NCBI RefSeq assembly: GCF_027186265.1
Contig: NZ_CP114176.1
Span: forward strand, 3,596,001-3,660,000
Length of the DNA: 64,000 nucleotides
Source: Lentibacillus daqui
Lineage (GTDB): Bacteria > Bacillota > Bacilli > Bacillales > Amphibacillaceae
Reading direction: 5' to 3'
Shown: positions 49,201-57,608 of the stretch, piece after piece
How positions within the stretch are numbered: position 1 is the first letter of the stretch
How the letters are laid out: each line of letters opens with the position of its first letter
Made by a program: the position numbers and the translations under genes
The notes under the pieces: generated by a model
Databases searched by the model: none
Told to the model about the DNA's origin: nothing
What the model saw: the letters and a program-made list of their open reading frames with translations, nothing else

Positions 49201-50805
49201 TTAACTTTTTTCAGACTCAATCAGTTTTCGTTTTAAAATCTTTCCAACAGTGTTCCGAGGAAGTGATTCTCTTAGTTCAAATTGCTTTGGAACTTTATAC
49301 GGTGTTAAGTTTCGGTAACAAAATCCTTTTAATTCCTCTACATCAATAGAATATTCTTCTTTTGGGACGATATAAGCTTTCACAATCTCACCTTTTTCGG
49401 GATCGGGTATCCCTGCGACTGCCGCTTCCTTCACATAAGGATGCTGATATAAAACACCCTCAATCTCTTGCGGGTAAATATTGAATCCGCCTGTAATTAC
49501 CATTTCTTTTTTTCGGCCTACAATGTAGAAATAACCATCTTCATCCTGCATAGCTAAATCGCCAGTATGCATCCAGCCGTTTTGCAATGCACGGTTTGTC
49601 TCCGTTTCATTATTCCAATAACCTTTCATAACTTGTGGGCCTTTGACAACCAATTCGCCAACCTCATACAGTCCAAGCTCATTTTGGTTGTTATCGATAA
49701 TTTTACTATCTGTTTCAGGAACGGGAATCCCTACACTACCCGGTTTCACCTCTCCATTAACCGGGGTTCGATGCGTCGTTGGAGAGGTTTCAGACATACC
49801 AAAGCCCTCTGATATTTTCGATCCTGTTAGCTTTTCAAATTTATTCAGTATTTCTACAGGCAGTGGAGCTGAGCCACATGAGCAAACTCGAAAACAATCT
49901 AACCCATACTTCTCTGCATCCGGGTAATTAACAAAAGCGATATACATTTGCGGAACTCCCGGAAACACCGTGGGCTGGTGTTTTTTGATCAGGGGCATCA
50001 CTTCATCCACCTTAAATTTAGTAACTAACAGTATATTGGCGCCCATAAAAATCCCTAAATTCATAGCACCTGTCATTGCATACACATGGTATAACGGTGT
50101 AGCAGCAAGAACAGTATCTTGACTCGCAGAAAGATTTTCCCTGTACATGATAAAACTTTGAATCACATTTGTTACCAGATTTTTATGAGTCAGCATAGCT
50201 CCTTTCATTTTCCCTGTTGTACCCCCTGTATATTGAATAACCGCGACATCATCTTCCGCATTAATAGCAACAGGGGTATTCAACTTCTCACCAGTTTCTG
50301 TCAGCGCTTTCAATTGGTGGGTTTGCTTATCTAATTCCAATTCTGCTAATTGTGATGTAACGATCGTTTGAAATGGATAAATATCCTTAACCGCCTGAAC
50401 AGTCTCTATCGATTTGGGATCAGCCAAAATATAGGTTAACTGTACATCTGTTACGATTTGCAAAAGCTCTCTAGCTGTATAAGATGGATTGATTTGCACA
50501 ACGATTAACCCTAATGCGTGGGCTGCATAATAAGACACAATATAATCAGGATGGTTTTGAATCATCAAACCTATCCTTTCGCCCTGTTTAAATCCCATCC
50601 GTCCCCAGTTCCCAGCCAAATGGTCAATCTTGTTTTTTAGTTCTTCATAAGTTATTGTCTTTTCCCGAAAAGTAATTGCTGTACGTGTCGCATACTTTTT
50701 TGCGCTTGTATTAAAAAATTCATAAAGAGAGATATTATTGGATCCGGCATCCTGTAATGAAAGTGTATAATATTTTTCCCAGGGTCGCTCTTTTGCTTCG
50801 TTCAT
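49201..50805 (-). CDS. Acyl-CoA ligase (long-chain-fatty-acid type)
   Basis: This 534-aa AMP-forming ligase has P-loop VIQYTGGTTGKMKGAMLTH, GFGMSETSPTTH, NGWMHTGDLAMQDEDGYFYIVGRKKEMVITGGFNIYPQEIE and the catalytic lysine in PRNTVGKILKRKLIE. It activates the acid carried in by the MFS protein encoded just upstream. AAAGGGAGGAG precedes the ATG. The closest motif style is FadD/LcfA, but aryl or branched acids remain possible given the importer. Confidence 0.92.
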   Translation of the reverse strand: MNEAKERPWEKYYTLSLQDAGSNNISLYEFFNTSAKKYATRTAITFREKTITYEELKNKIDHLAGNWGRMGFKQGERIGLMIQNHPDYIVSYYAAHALGLIVVQINPSYTARELLQIVTDVQLTYILADPKSIETVQAVKDIYPFQTIVTSQLAELELDKQTHQLKALTETGEKLNTPVAINAEDDVAVIQYTGGTTGKMKGAMLTHKNLVTNVIQSFIMYRENLSASQDTVLAATPLYHVYAMTGAMNLGIFMGANILLVTKFKVDEVMPLIKKHQPTVFPGVPQMYIAFVNYPDAEKYGLDCFRVCSCGSAPLPVEILNKFEKLTGSKISEGFGMSETSPTTHRTPVNGEVKPGSVGIPVPETDSKIIDNNQNELGLYEVGELVVKGPQVMKGYWNNETETNRALQNGWMHTGDLAMQDEDGYFYIVGRKKEMVITGGFNIYPQEIEGVLYQHPYVKEAAVAGIPDPEKGEIVKAYIVPKEEYSIDVEELKGFCYRNLTPYKVPKQFELRESLPRNTVGKILKRKLIESEKS

Positions 50806-50845
50806 TAAATCTCCTCCCTTTCTATGAGGTTCAAGTTTATCCTAT

Positions 50846-52102
50846 TTAAACCGAATGAGCTTCCGAAGAGATATTATCAACTCTTCCCGGCCTTACGAAT
50901 AACAAGAACAAGGTTGCAAAAATGAATACAATAGCAGCCATAAATAACACAGAATAATTGTAACCAAGCATCTTATTCGCCCCGGAAAGACTAATGATAA
51001 ATCCAGTAATCATAGGACCGACAATACCTGCAAGATTTCCCGAGGAGGTTAAAATACTGGTCATTAGTCCTCCTCTTTCAGGCATTTCATTGATCATGAT
51101 GGTTGGGCCAATAGGTATAATAGAGTATGTTAACCCTTTCCCTAAACTCATTGCAATAATGACCCAGATTGGATTCTGAACAATCATTAGAGATGCCATA
51201 ATCACTGCCCCGACGATCATTGCGATACCGATAACATATACCCTGGAGATACGCCAGTTATTATTCTTCTTAAACAAACGATCGGACAGCACGGAAACCC
51301 CCATATATATGGCTACAGAAATAATGCCAATGATCATGACTACAACCCCCATTTGTGCTGAAGGCATCTCGATAACTTCCTCAAGATAAATCGGCAGCCA
51401 TACGGAAAACCATACAATCAAGATATAAGTCGAGAAATAGGCTAGTGTCGTAAATAAGGCAGAGGGCGAAACAAGTAATTTTCCAAAATCCTTAAGTTTT
51501 ATTTTTTCTAGTTTTTCCTTCTTTTTCTTCTGTACATTTTTATATGCTTCAACCGGACTCTCCTTCGTAAAAAATTGAAAAATTATCGCCCATACCAAAC
51601 TCGCCAAACCTAACGTAGCAAATGCAATCTTCCAACCAAACATGGTGATCAAAGCGACCAGAACCGGAGCAATAATCATCGCTCCTACCGTTCCTCCAGA
51701 AACAATGACAGAATTGGCAAAACCACGTAATTTTGGAGGAAACCATTTATGGGCATGGCTATACGCAATCGGGCTGTATGGTCCTTCGAAAGTTCCCAAT
51801 AGTATCCGATAAACAACTAATAGCGGTAAAGCTGTAACCGCCAAAACTCCAAATTGTAAGACCGACCAAATAACCATTAAACCAACTAATACTCTTTTGG
51901 CTCCTATTTTATCTGCCCAGGCAGCACCAAAAATTCCGGTAACAGGATAGAGCCAATAATAACTACTGCCCACTAATCCCCATTCCGTATAAGACAAATC
52001 CAGTTCATTCATAATTGGGACAGCAGCAAGGCCAACGATTGATTTATCAGCAAAGTTTAGAATCGCTCCGAAGAATAGTAGAATAAGAACAATCCAGCGC
52101 AT
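50846..52102 (-). CDS. MFS transporter, anion:cation symporter (ACS) type
   Basis: This 418-aa 12-helix importer starts MRWIVLILLFFGAILNFADKSIVGLAAVPIMNELDLSYTEWGLVGSSYYWLYPVTGIFGAAWADKIGAKRVLV, whose aspartate in helix 1 and helix 2-3 loop D-x2-G-x-KR are ACS-family marks (phthalate, glucarate and similar acids). It lies between acyl-CoA dehydrogenase 1 and the ligase, and probably imports the carboxylic acid that the operon degrades. GAGGGAG precedes the ATG. Confidence 0.88.
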   Translation of the reverse strand: MRWIVLILLFFGAILNFADKSIVGLAAVPIMNELDLSYTEWGLVGSSYYWLYPVTGIFGAAWADKIGAKRVLVGLMVIWSVLQFGVLAVTALPLLVVYRILLGTFEGPYSPIAYSHAHKWFPPKLRGFANSVIVSGGTVGAMIIAPVLVALITMFGWKIAFATLGLASLVWAIIFQFFTKESPVEAYKNVQKKKKEKLEKIKLKDFGKLLVSPSALFTTLAYFSTYILIVWFSVWLPIYLEEVIEMPSAQMGVVVMIIGIISVAIYMGVSVLSDRLFKKNNNWRISRVYVIGIAMIVGAVIMASLMIVQNPIWVIIAMSLGKGLTYSIIPIGPTIMINEMPERGGLMTSILTSSGNLAGIVGPMITGFIISLSGANKMLGYNYSVLFMAAIVFIFATLFLLFVRPGRVDNISSEAHSV

Positions 52103-52138
52103 ACACTCCCTCTTTTCTTCTATTAATTTGCTACCTGT

Positions 52139-53287
52139 TTAGTTTTCTTCAAGTACCTTCCTTGCAATAACTAACCGTTGAACCTCACTTGTTCCTTCAT
52201 AAATTTTCGTAATCCGGGCATCGCGATAAAACCGCTCCACAGCATATTCGTTTATGTATCCGATCCCGCCATGAATTTGCAGCGCCTTATCTGCCACTTT
52301 ATTAAAAACCTCTGACGCATAAAGTTTTGCCATAGATGCTTCTTTGATAACCTTTTTCCCTTCATCTACCTTTTCTGCAGCCATCATTGTTAAAGTACGT
52401 GCAGCTTCGGTTTCGGTAGCCATATCCGCCAACATCCATTGAATACCTTGATTGTCTGCAATTGGCTTGCCAAACTGAACACGCTCTTTCGCATAACTGG
52501 CAGATAGCTCAATTAACTTTTCACAGGATCCGACCGCTCTGGCTGCCAAACCGATTCGGCCCTCTCCAAGAATTTTTAGTGCATTGATATATCCCATCCC
52601 TACTTCACCAATGACATTCTCTTCCGGTACCATACAATCCTCGAGGATAACCTGAGCAGTGTAAGAGCCTCGCAACCCCATTTTTTTGTCCGTTTTCCCA
52701 ATATGTAGCCCCGGAAAGTCCTTTTCGATAAAAAATGCCGTAATACCGCCTTTTGCCCCCTTTTCTTTATCGGTTAGAGCAAATACAGTGAAAACGTCGG
52801 CGATTGGAGCATTTGTGATAAAATGCTTCATGCCGTTGACCACCCATTGATCTCCGCTTTTTTCTGCTTGAGTGGAGAGATTCGTAGCGTCAGACCCTGC
52901 ACCTGGTTCGGAAAGTGCAAACGATGCGATTTTGTTCCCGGCAGCCATCTCCGGTAAATATTTCTGCTTTAAATAGTCGGAACCAAGTTTGACTAATCCT
53001 GTGCTGCCAATTCCGGTATGAGCACTGATTAATGAAACCAGTCCGTTATGTGCTCTTCCCAATTGTTCCAGGACTATTGCCTTTTCCACCGTATTTAAAC
53101 CAATTCCGCCATATACTTCGGGAATGCTCATACCGAACAAACCCAATTCCTTCATTTCATCTACCAAATGCGGTGGGATTTCATCTTGATCTTCTATTTG
53201 TTGACTATATGGTTCTACCTCCTTATCTACAAAGTTTTTTATCATGGTTTTCATCTGTTGCATTTCGTCTGTCATCACAGTCGACAT
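52139..53287 (-). CDS. Acyl-CoA dehydrogenase (first gene of the sigma-54 operon)
   Basis: This 382-aa flavoenzyme shows SFALSEPGAGSDATNLSTQA, MGLRGSYTAQVILEDCMVP, QIHGGIGYINEYAVERFYRDARI and KIYEGTSEVQRLVIAR. The start at 53285-53287 has AAGGGGTGG upstream; a longer frame to 53443 would cross the sigma-54 promoter and is rejected. It heads the operon acyl-CoA dehydrogenase, MFS, ligase, acyl-CoA dehydrogenase, thiolase, thioesterase, SDR remnant. Transcription should start near 53318, giving a 31-nt leader. Confidence 0.93.
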   Translation of the reverse strand: MSTVMTDEMQQMKTMIKNFVDKEVEPYSQQIEDQDEIPPHLVDEMKELGLFGMSIPEVYGGIGLNTVEKAIVLEQLGRAHNGLVSLISAHTGIGSTGLVKLGSDYLKQKYLPEMAAGNKIASFALSEPGAGSDATNLSTQAEKSGDQWVVNGMKHFITNAPIADVFTVFALTDKEKGAKGGITAFFIEKDFPGLHIGKTDKKMGLRGSYTAQVILEDCMVPEENVIGEVGMGYINALKILGEGRIGLAARAVGSCEKLIELSASYAKERVQFGKPIADNQGIQWMLADMATETEAARTLTMMAAEKVDEGKKVIKEASMAKLYASEVFNKVADKALQIHGGIGYINEYAVERFYRDARITKIYEGTSEVQRLVIARKVLEEN

Positions 53288-53327
53288 CGCTATTCCACCC
53301 CTTACTTGATCTTCTTTCCATTTGGGA

Positions 53328-53345
53328 ATGCAACTACAATGCCAA
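53328..53345 (-). promoter_or_regulatory. Sigma-54 promoter
   Basis: On the minus strand the sequence TTGGCATTGTAGTTGCAT has GG and GC separated by exactly 10 nt, matching TTGGCAC-N5-TTGCW except for one base. The predicted start is near 53318. The sigma-54 activator gene lies immediately upstream. Confidence 0.85.
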
Positions 53346-53467
53346 CTTTTAATCTTTATCCAAAAAATAGTCAAAATCCGTAATACACACGCATTTATTG
53401 TTAATCCTATTTTCCATTGTTTATATGTAGCATTCAAAAACAATACAAAATTGAATCATTCTTATGT

Positions 53468-53533
53468 AAAAGTCAGTTTTCATCGATTCATTTTTAAATC
53501 AATGATTCATTTATGTATTAAAAGTCGGTTTTC
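53468..53533. promoter_or_regulatory. Candidate enhancer sites (UAS) for the sigma-54 activator
   Basis: AAAAGTCAGTTTTC (53468-53481) and AAAAGTCGGTTTTC (53520-53533) are 52 bp apart (about five helical turns). They sit about 150 and 202 bp upstream of the predicted start, the usual place for enhancer-binding proteins. Each is roughly palindromic. TGATTCA half sites (53452, 53485, 53503) lie between and next to them. Confidence 0.5.
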
Positions 53534-53569
53534 TTTTTCGCAGCAATTCCTTTTACTAGATTCATCACA

Positions 53570-53614
53570 AAATAAAAATGCAACGGTATGAAATAATGGT
53601 ACATAACGTTGCAC
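53570..53614 (-). terminator. Terminator of the sigma-54 activator gene
   Basis: On the minus strand TGCAACGTTATG pairs with CATACCGTTGCA (one mismatch) and is followed by TTTTTATTTT, just after the activator's stop. Confidence 0.8.
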
Positions 53615-53639
53615 TTGATTTAATAAAGGACTTATTAAC

Positions 53640-55313
53640 CTATTTTATCTTTAAGTTATATTTATTCAGTTTTCTAACGACTGTCGGTTGGCTTATTTCC
53701 AATGCCTTCGCAATTTCGTAACTGCTTTTATACTTTTCAACTGCATGTGATAATACCTTTTTTTCGGTTGTTTCTACTGCATACCTTAAAGGAACAGTTG
53801 AATCCATTTTTACATTAGTTGCGTCATCATATTCTGAGGGGAGATTATCTATATCGATAACTTCATCAGGCGTCGTAACAACCAGCCTTTCGATCAGATT
53901 AGAGAGCTCCCTTATATTACCAGGCCAATGATACGAATAAAAAAAGTCCTTCAGCTCATAACCTAATTGCTTTGTCATCCCATATTTCTCGTTTGTCTGC
54001 ATTAAAAACAATTGGGCCAAAGATAAAATATCATCTTTTCTCTCTTTTAATGACGGTAAGGTAAACGGAATAACATTTAATCTATAGTATAAATCCTCCC
54101 GAAAATCTCCTTGTTTAACCTTTTCCAATAAATTTTGGTTAGTAGCCGCTATGATTCTTACATCTACTTTTTTCGGATTCGTTCCTCCGATTTTTTGAAT
54201 GTCACCTTCTTGAATCACACGCAATAGTTTCACCTGTAATGCTAAAGGTAATTCACCAATCTCATCAAGAAATAGCATGCCTTTATCCGCAATTTCAAAC
54301 ATCCCGGGTTTCCCTTTTTGATTTGCTCCGGTGAATGCACCTTTTTCATAGCCAAATAATTCAGATTCCAATAAATCGGGAGGAATGGCCCCACAATTTA
54401 TTTTAATGAAATCTCCTCCTTTTGAGCGAATGCTATGGTTAAATATATATTGTGCCAAAACATCTTTTCCCACTCCTGTCTCTCCTAAAATTAAAACAGT
54501 TGCATCAATGTTTGCCACTCTCTCCGCTGTTTCGAAAATTCGCTTCATTTGCCTACTATCTACAATTAACCCATCCGGTTGATCCGGTTTATTTTTTAAT
54601 CGATTTATTTCTTGTTTGTATTTATCATTTAATTCATTTACTTTACTTAACTCAGCTTGCAGTTCATTCAGGTCGGACAGGTCTCTAATATTCGTTACAA
54701 CTTTATCAACAGTGCCTTTTTCATTAAATACAGGGGTCCCTGTTATTAAAGTTTCCTTACCTGCGTAATTTTTTTGAACAACCGAAATCGTTCGCCCTTC
54801 CTTCACTACTACATGCGTGACGGAGTTTTCCAGTATTCCCCTTTTGATAAGTGCGTCTACATTTTTTCCGATATAATATTCTTTTGGGATACTGGTAATC
54901 CTTTCAATTGCCGAATTCGTCTTCAGCGTTACACCATCACGATCTGTAATATAAATACCATCATATGAATTTTCGATAATGGCATCTAATTCACGATTGA
55001 CATCTTTCAATTCTTTGTTTTCGTCTTCCAGTTTAGACAGTGCAGATGTGTCCAACCCGAACCATAACATATTCTTCGTACCGGGTATCGGATTACGAAT
55101 AAAAATAAAGGTTTTCTTACCGGATGACGCTGAAAAAATCTGGGTATGATCGTATACCTCTTCTAAGGTGAAAATTTCTTGGATATTCTCCCCAGCATTT
55201 ATATCATTCTCTAAGCTAGTACCCATCGTTCGGTTATAGGAAACAATCTGATTATCTTCATTCACAATAATAGCTGGAACCGGAATGCGTTCTATTATAT
55301 CCGCATGAAGCAT
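53640..55313 (-). CDS. Sigma-54-dependent activator with PAS sensor domains
   Basis: This 557-aa regulator drives sigma-54 polymerase by ATP hydrolysis. It has PAS domain 1 at about 5-80 (ERIPVPAIIVNEDNQIVSYNRTMG), PAS domain 2 at about 110-200 (DAIIENSYDGIYITDRDGV) and a short coiled coil. The AAA+ domain (about 250-480) has Walker A ILGETGVGKDVLAQY, the sigma-54-contact loop EKGAFTGANQKG and GEPPL-type GELPLALQVKLL. A C-terminal Fis helix-turn-helix (YEIAKALEISQPTVVRKLN) follows. The architecture matches BkdR/RocR-type activators. Its position upstream of the sigma-54 promoter makes the acyl-CoA operon the obvious target; the PAS domains may sense the acid or an acyl-CoA. Confidence 0.93.
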   Translation of the reverse strand: MLHADIIERIPVPAIIVNEDNQIVSYNRTMGTSLENDINAGENIQEIFTLEEVYDHTQIFSASSGKKTFIFIRNPIPGTKNMLWFGLDTSALSKLEDENKELKDVNRELDAIIENSYDGIYITDRDGVTLKTNSAIERITSIPKEYYIGKNVDALIKRGILENSVTHVVVKEGRTISVVQKNYAGKETLITGTPVFNEKGTVDKVVTNIRDLSDLNELQAELSKVNELNDKYKQEINRLKNKPDQPDGLIVDSRQMKRIFETAERVANIDATVLILGETGVGKDVLAQYIFNHSIRSKGGDFIKINCGAIPPDLLESELFGYEKGAFTGANQKGKPGMFEIADKGMLFLDEIGELPLALQVKLLRVIQEGDIQKIGGTNPKKVDVRIIAATNQNLLEKVKQGDFREDLYYRLNVIPFTLPSLKERKDDILSLAQLFLMQTNEKYGMTKQLGYELKDFFYSYHWPGNIRELSNLIERLVVTTPDEVIDIDNLPSEYDDATNVKMDSTVPLRYAVETTEKKVLSHAVEKYKSSYEIAKALEISQPTVVRKLNKYNLKIK

Positions 55314-55693
55314 GATCTCACCCCCGTGTCAGGTACAACACGATTCTGAACTTATATACCTGATACCATCTTATTTCTGCAACAGTTTCATGTAGTATGT
55401 TAAGTATTACATGGTTATGAATATTTGTAAATATATCTCCATGCTAAATACAAATACTATTCGGTATTTTTATTTGACACATTTAACGGCGATTCCTTTT
55501 TCAGTAGTCTCTAGCAAAGCAGGTTGAAAATGAATCGCTTCCGATCAAAGGATAACTTACATGCCCTCATCACAAAAGAGGGGTTCAGCAAACAGACAGG
55601 AAGAAATGACTCCTGAAGATTGTTTCTAAGCACTGCCCTATATAAGACAAAATTCGAAAAGTGACAGGCACTCACGAAAACAGGCACCACAAA
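55314..55693. other. Intergenic stretch with copy 2 of the 3'-end motif
   Basis: These 380 bp between the activator and the membrane protein gene hold no supported frame. At 55646-55689 the plus strand reads GACAAAATTCGAAAAGTGACAGGCAC, with a second CAGGCACCA, the same motif that follows the stops at 46758 and 56483. The activator's own promoter must lie in the AT-rich part near 55370-55480. Confidence 0.45.
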
Positions 55694-56074
55694 TCAATTT
55701 CTTCTTGCCAAAATAACCATTGTGCCAAACACCGTAATAATCATCAACGCTGCCAAAATATTCAGCACATCCATTGAAGTTAATGGTAAAATGTCAAACT
55801 GAATGATACCTGAAAGGACGATATAATAAACAACAAACGCAATGGCTGAATAAGTTAACGCTTTATACCGAATAAATTTCATCCGTTCATCTTTTTGCTT
55901 AAACTGCGGATACAGATACCTCATTGAAAACGACATGACGGCTAGCGCAAACAGCATATAGGTTTGCTGTAACGTGACCTGTCCAATTATGCTAACCACT
56001 AGCATAAATACAGCCATGCAAACAAACACACATCCTAAAACAATAAAACTCAATTGTGTGTTATCTTTACGCAT
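55694..56074 (-). CDS. Four-helix membrane protein paired with an XRE regulator
   Basis: This 126-aa protein has four hydrophobic segments (FIVLGCVFVCMAVFMLVVSII, TYMLFALAVMSFSMRYLY, TYSAIAFVVYYIVLSGI, VLNILAALMIITVFGTMVIL). It lies 15 bp after the XRE gene. Small HTH/membrane pairs of this sort (HTH_3 plus DUF2178/DUF3796-like) are common in Firmicutes and are thought to let a membrane partner control the repressor. I cannot assign a family with certainty. Confidence 0.68.
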   Translation of the reverse strand: MRKDNTQLSFIVLGCVFVCMAVFMLVVSIIGQVTLQQTYMLFALAVMSFSMRYLYPQFKQKDERMKFIRYKALTYSAIAFVVYYIVLSGIIQFDILPLTSMDVLNILAALMIITVFGTMVILARRN

Positions 56075-56089
56075 ACAGAACCCCCCTTA

Positions 56090-56299
56090 TTATTTTTTAT
56101 AATCCTTTTCCTCCAAAAAGAAAATACTTTCCACATTCGTCTGAAACGTCTTCGCAATAATCATCGCCAATGGGAGGGAAGGATTGTATTTCCCCTTTTC
56201 AATAGAAATAATGGTTTGCCGTGAAACACCTAGCGCTTCCGCCAAACCTTCCTGTGAATAACCGAATTTACGTCTATATACTGTCATGTTATTTTTCAA
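56090..56299 (-). CDS. XRE family HTH regulator
   Basis: This 69-aa single-domain regulator shows MTVYRRKFGYSQEGLAEALGVSRQTIISIEKGKYNPSLPLAMIIAKTF, the classic Cro/CI helix-turn-helix. The TTG at 56297-56299 has AAGGGTGA at right distance and gives the usual KNNMTVYR start; a longer frame to 56323 lacks a ribosome site. It is co-transcribed with the membrane protein that follows. Confidence 0.88.
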   Translation of the reverse strand: MKNNMTVYRRKFGYSQEGLAEALGVSRQTIISIEKGKYNPSLPLAMIIAKTFQTNVESIFFLEEKDYKK

Positions 56300-56482
56300 T
56301 GCGTTCACCCTTCTTTTTTCCATGGTAACGTACAGGTTCTTTTACGTCAAGGTACCTTTACATGGCTTTTTAAAAAAACTACACTTGTTTCAAAGTGCAG
56401 TAATACACGTTTATATTCATCGCTCTCCATAATAACACTTTCGATAAAATTCGACAAAATTCAGGAAGTGACAGGCACCATG

Positions 56483-56839
56483 CTATTTCTCTTTACCACG
56501 TAACACATCCTTCAATTCATCCTCAATCGTAATATCACTCCTTTTCACACCAGAGCGATACGCTGCCCGGATAATCAGATGACCGGCAACCGGAGCCGTT
56601 GTAAACACGAACAGAATACCAAGCAACAATCGTACACTAAATGATTCACTTGCCCAAAAATAAAGGAAGACCCCTGATAACGTCAGGAATACCGCTAAAG
56701 CAGAGCTTTTTGTTGCGGCATGTGAACGGGTATACACATCGGGAAAACGAATGAGGCCAATTGCACTAATGACACTGATGACACTGCCAATCAATATCAA
56801 AAGTGCCGCAATAAATTCAACTATTCCGCTTACGTTCAA
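56483..56839 (-). CDS. mrpG: Na+/H+ antiporter subunit MrpG
   Basis: This 118-aa three-helix subunit shows LILIGSVISVISAIGLIRFPDVYTRSHAATKSSALAVFLTL, the MnhG/PhaG signature. The TTG at 56837-56839 with AAAGGGGTG upstream is preferred; the frame is open to 56902 but without a ribosome site. It overlaps mrpF by 23 bp. It is last in the operon, and copy 3 of the TGGTGCCTGTCACTT motif follows its stop. Confidence 0.92.
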   Translation of the reverse strand: MNVSGIVEFIAALLILIGSVISVISAIGLIRFPDVYTRSHAATKSSALAVFLTLSGVFLYFWASESFSVRLLLGILFVFTTAPVAGHLIIRAAYRSGVKRSDITIEDELKDVLRGKEK

Positions 56840-57101
56840 TGACCACACCCCTTTCGATATACTTCGAAAAGACAACCGTACTAATAAAGGCGAGAATACC
56901 AAGAATAAGAATTACATCCAAAAAGGTGGTTGTCCCAATAATAACCGAAATAATCCCAATGGCAGAAAGCAAAAGGAAACCGATCATATCCAGGGCAATG
57001 ACCCGATCAGGCAAACTTGGCCCAAAAATAATGCGGAAAAGTGCTATGGCAATCGCAACACCGAACAATACCAGTGCAGTAAACAACATCATTTTAATCA
57101 T
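56817..57101 (-). CDS. mrpF: Na+/H+ antiporter subunit MrpF
   Basis: This 94-aa three-helix subunit shows RIIFGPSLPDRVIALDMIGFLLLSAIGIISVIIGTTTFLDVILILGILAFISTVVFSKYIERG, the MnhF hallmark. AAAGGGGTG precedes the ATG. It overlaps mrpE by one base (TAATG) and mrpG by 23 bp. Confidence 0.94.
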   Translation of the reverse strand: MIKMMLFTALVLFGVAIAIALFRIIFGPSLPDRVIALDMIGFLLLSAIGIISVIIGTTTFLDVILILGILAFISTVVFSKYIERGVVIERKRNS

Positions 57102-57583
57102 TACCGTGTCACCCCTTTAATCGCCTTCTCAAATTTAGCCAATGATTGTAATAACATATCTTTTGAGTGTTCGACATCCATCCCGTGAATATAAAACGCA
57201 TTCCCTTCAGGTGTAACTTCCATAACCACTGAACCAGGGGTTAACGTTAATAACATCGCTAGTAAAGAAACTTCCCATTCACTTTCCAAATCAGTTTCAT
57301 ATCTAAAAATGCCCGGTTTAATCGTTAATTTCGGACGTAAAATATGTTTTATTACAAAAAGGCTCGAACTGATTAATTCAGAAATAAAAATGAGGATCAA
57401 TTTTATTAAGGCAAAAAACCTGCCCAAGTAAAACCGCTCACCAAAAAATCGGTGCATGAGAAACAAAATGGCAATACCAACGATATATCCTTCAAAGAAT
57501 GTAATAAATCGTAAATGTTCCTCATCCTGAAACAACATCCATAACAGAGCAATCGCCATATTTAACAGAAATTGGGCTGGCAA
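57101..57583 (-). CDS. mrpE: Na+/H+ antiporter subunit MrpE
   Basis: This 160-aa subunit has N-terminal membrane helices (FLLNMAIALLWMLF, FFEGYIVGIAILFLMHRFF) and a cytoplasmic domain with SLLAMLLTLTPGSVVMEVTPEGNAFYIHGMDVEH, typical of MnhE/MrpE. It starts at TTG (57581-57583) with AAGGAGGTGG upstream. MrpE is needed for full antiport in Bacillus. Confidence 0.94.
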   Translation of the reverse strand: MPAQFLLNMAIALLWMLFQDEEHLRFITFFEGYIVGIAILFLMHRFFGERFYLGRFFALIKLILIFISELISSSLFVIKHILRPKLTIKPGIFRYETDLESEWEVSLLAMLLTLTPGSVVMEVTPEGNAFYIHGMDVEHSKDMLLQSLAKFEKAIKGVTR

Positions 57584-57608
57584 TGAACAGCCACCTCCTT
57601 ATGATTGC

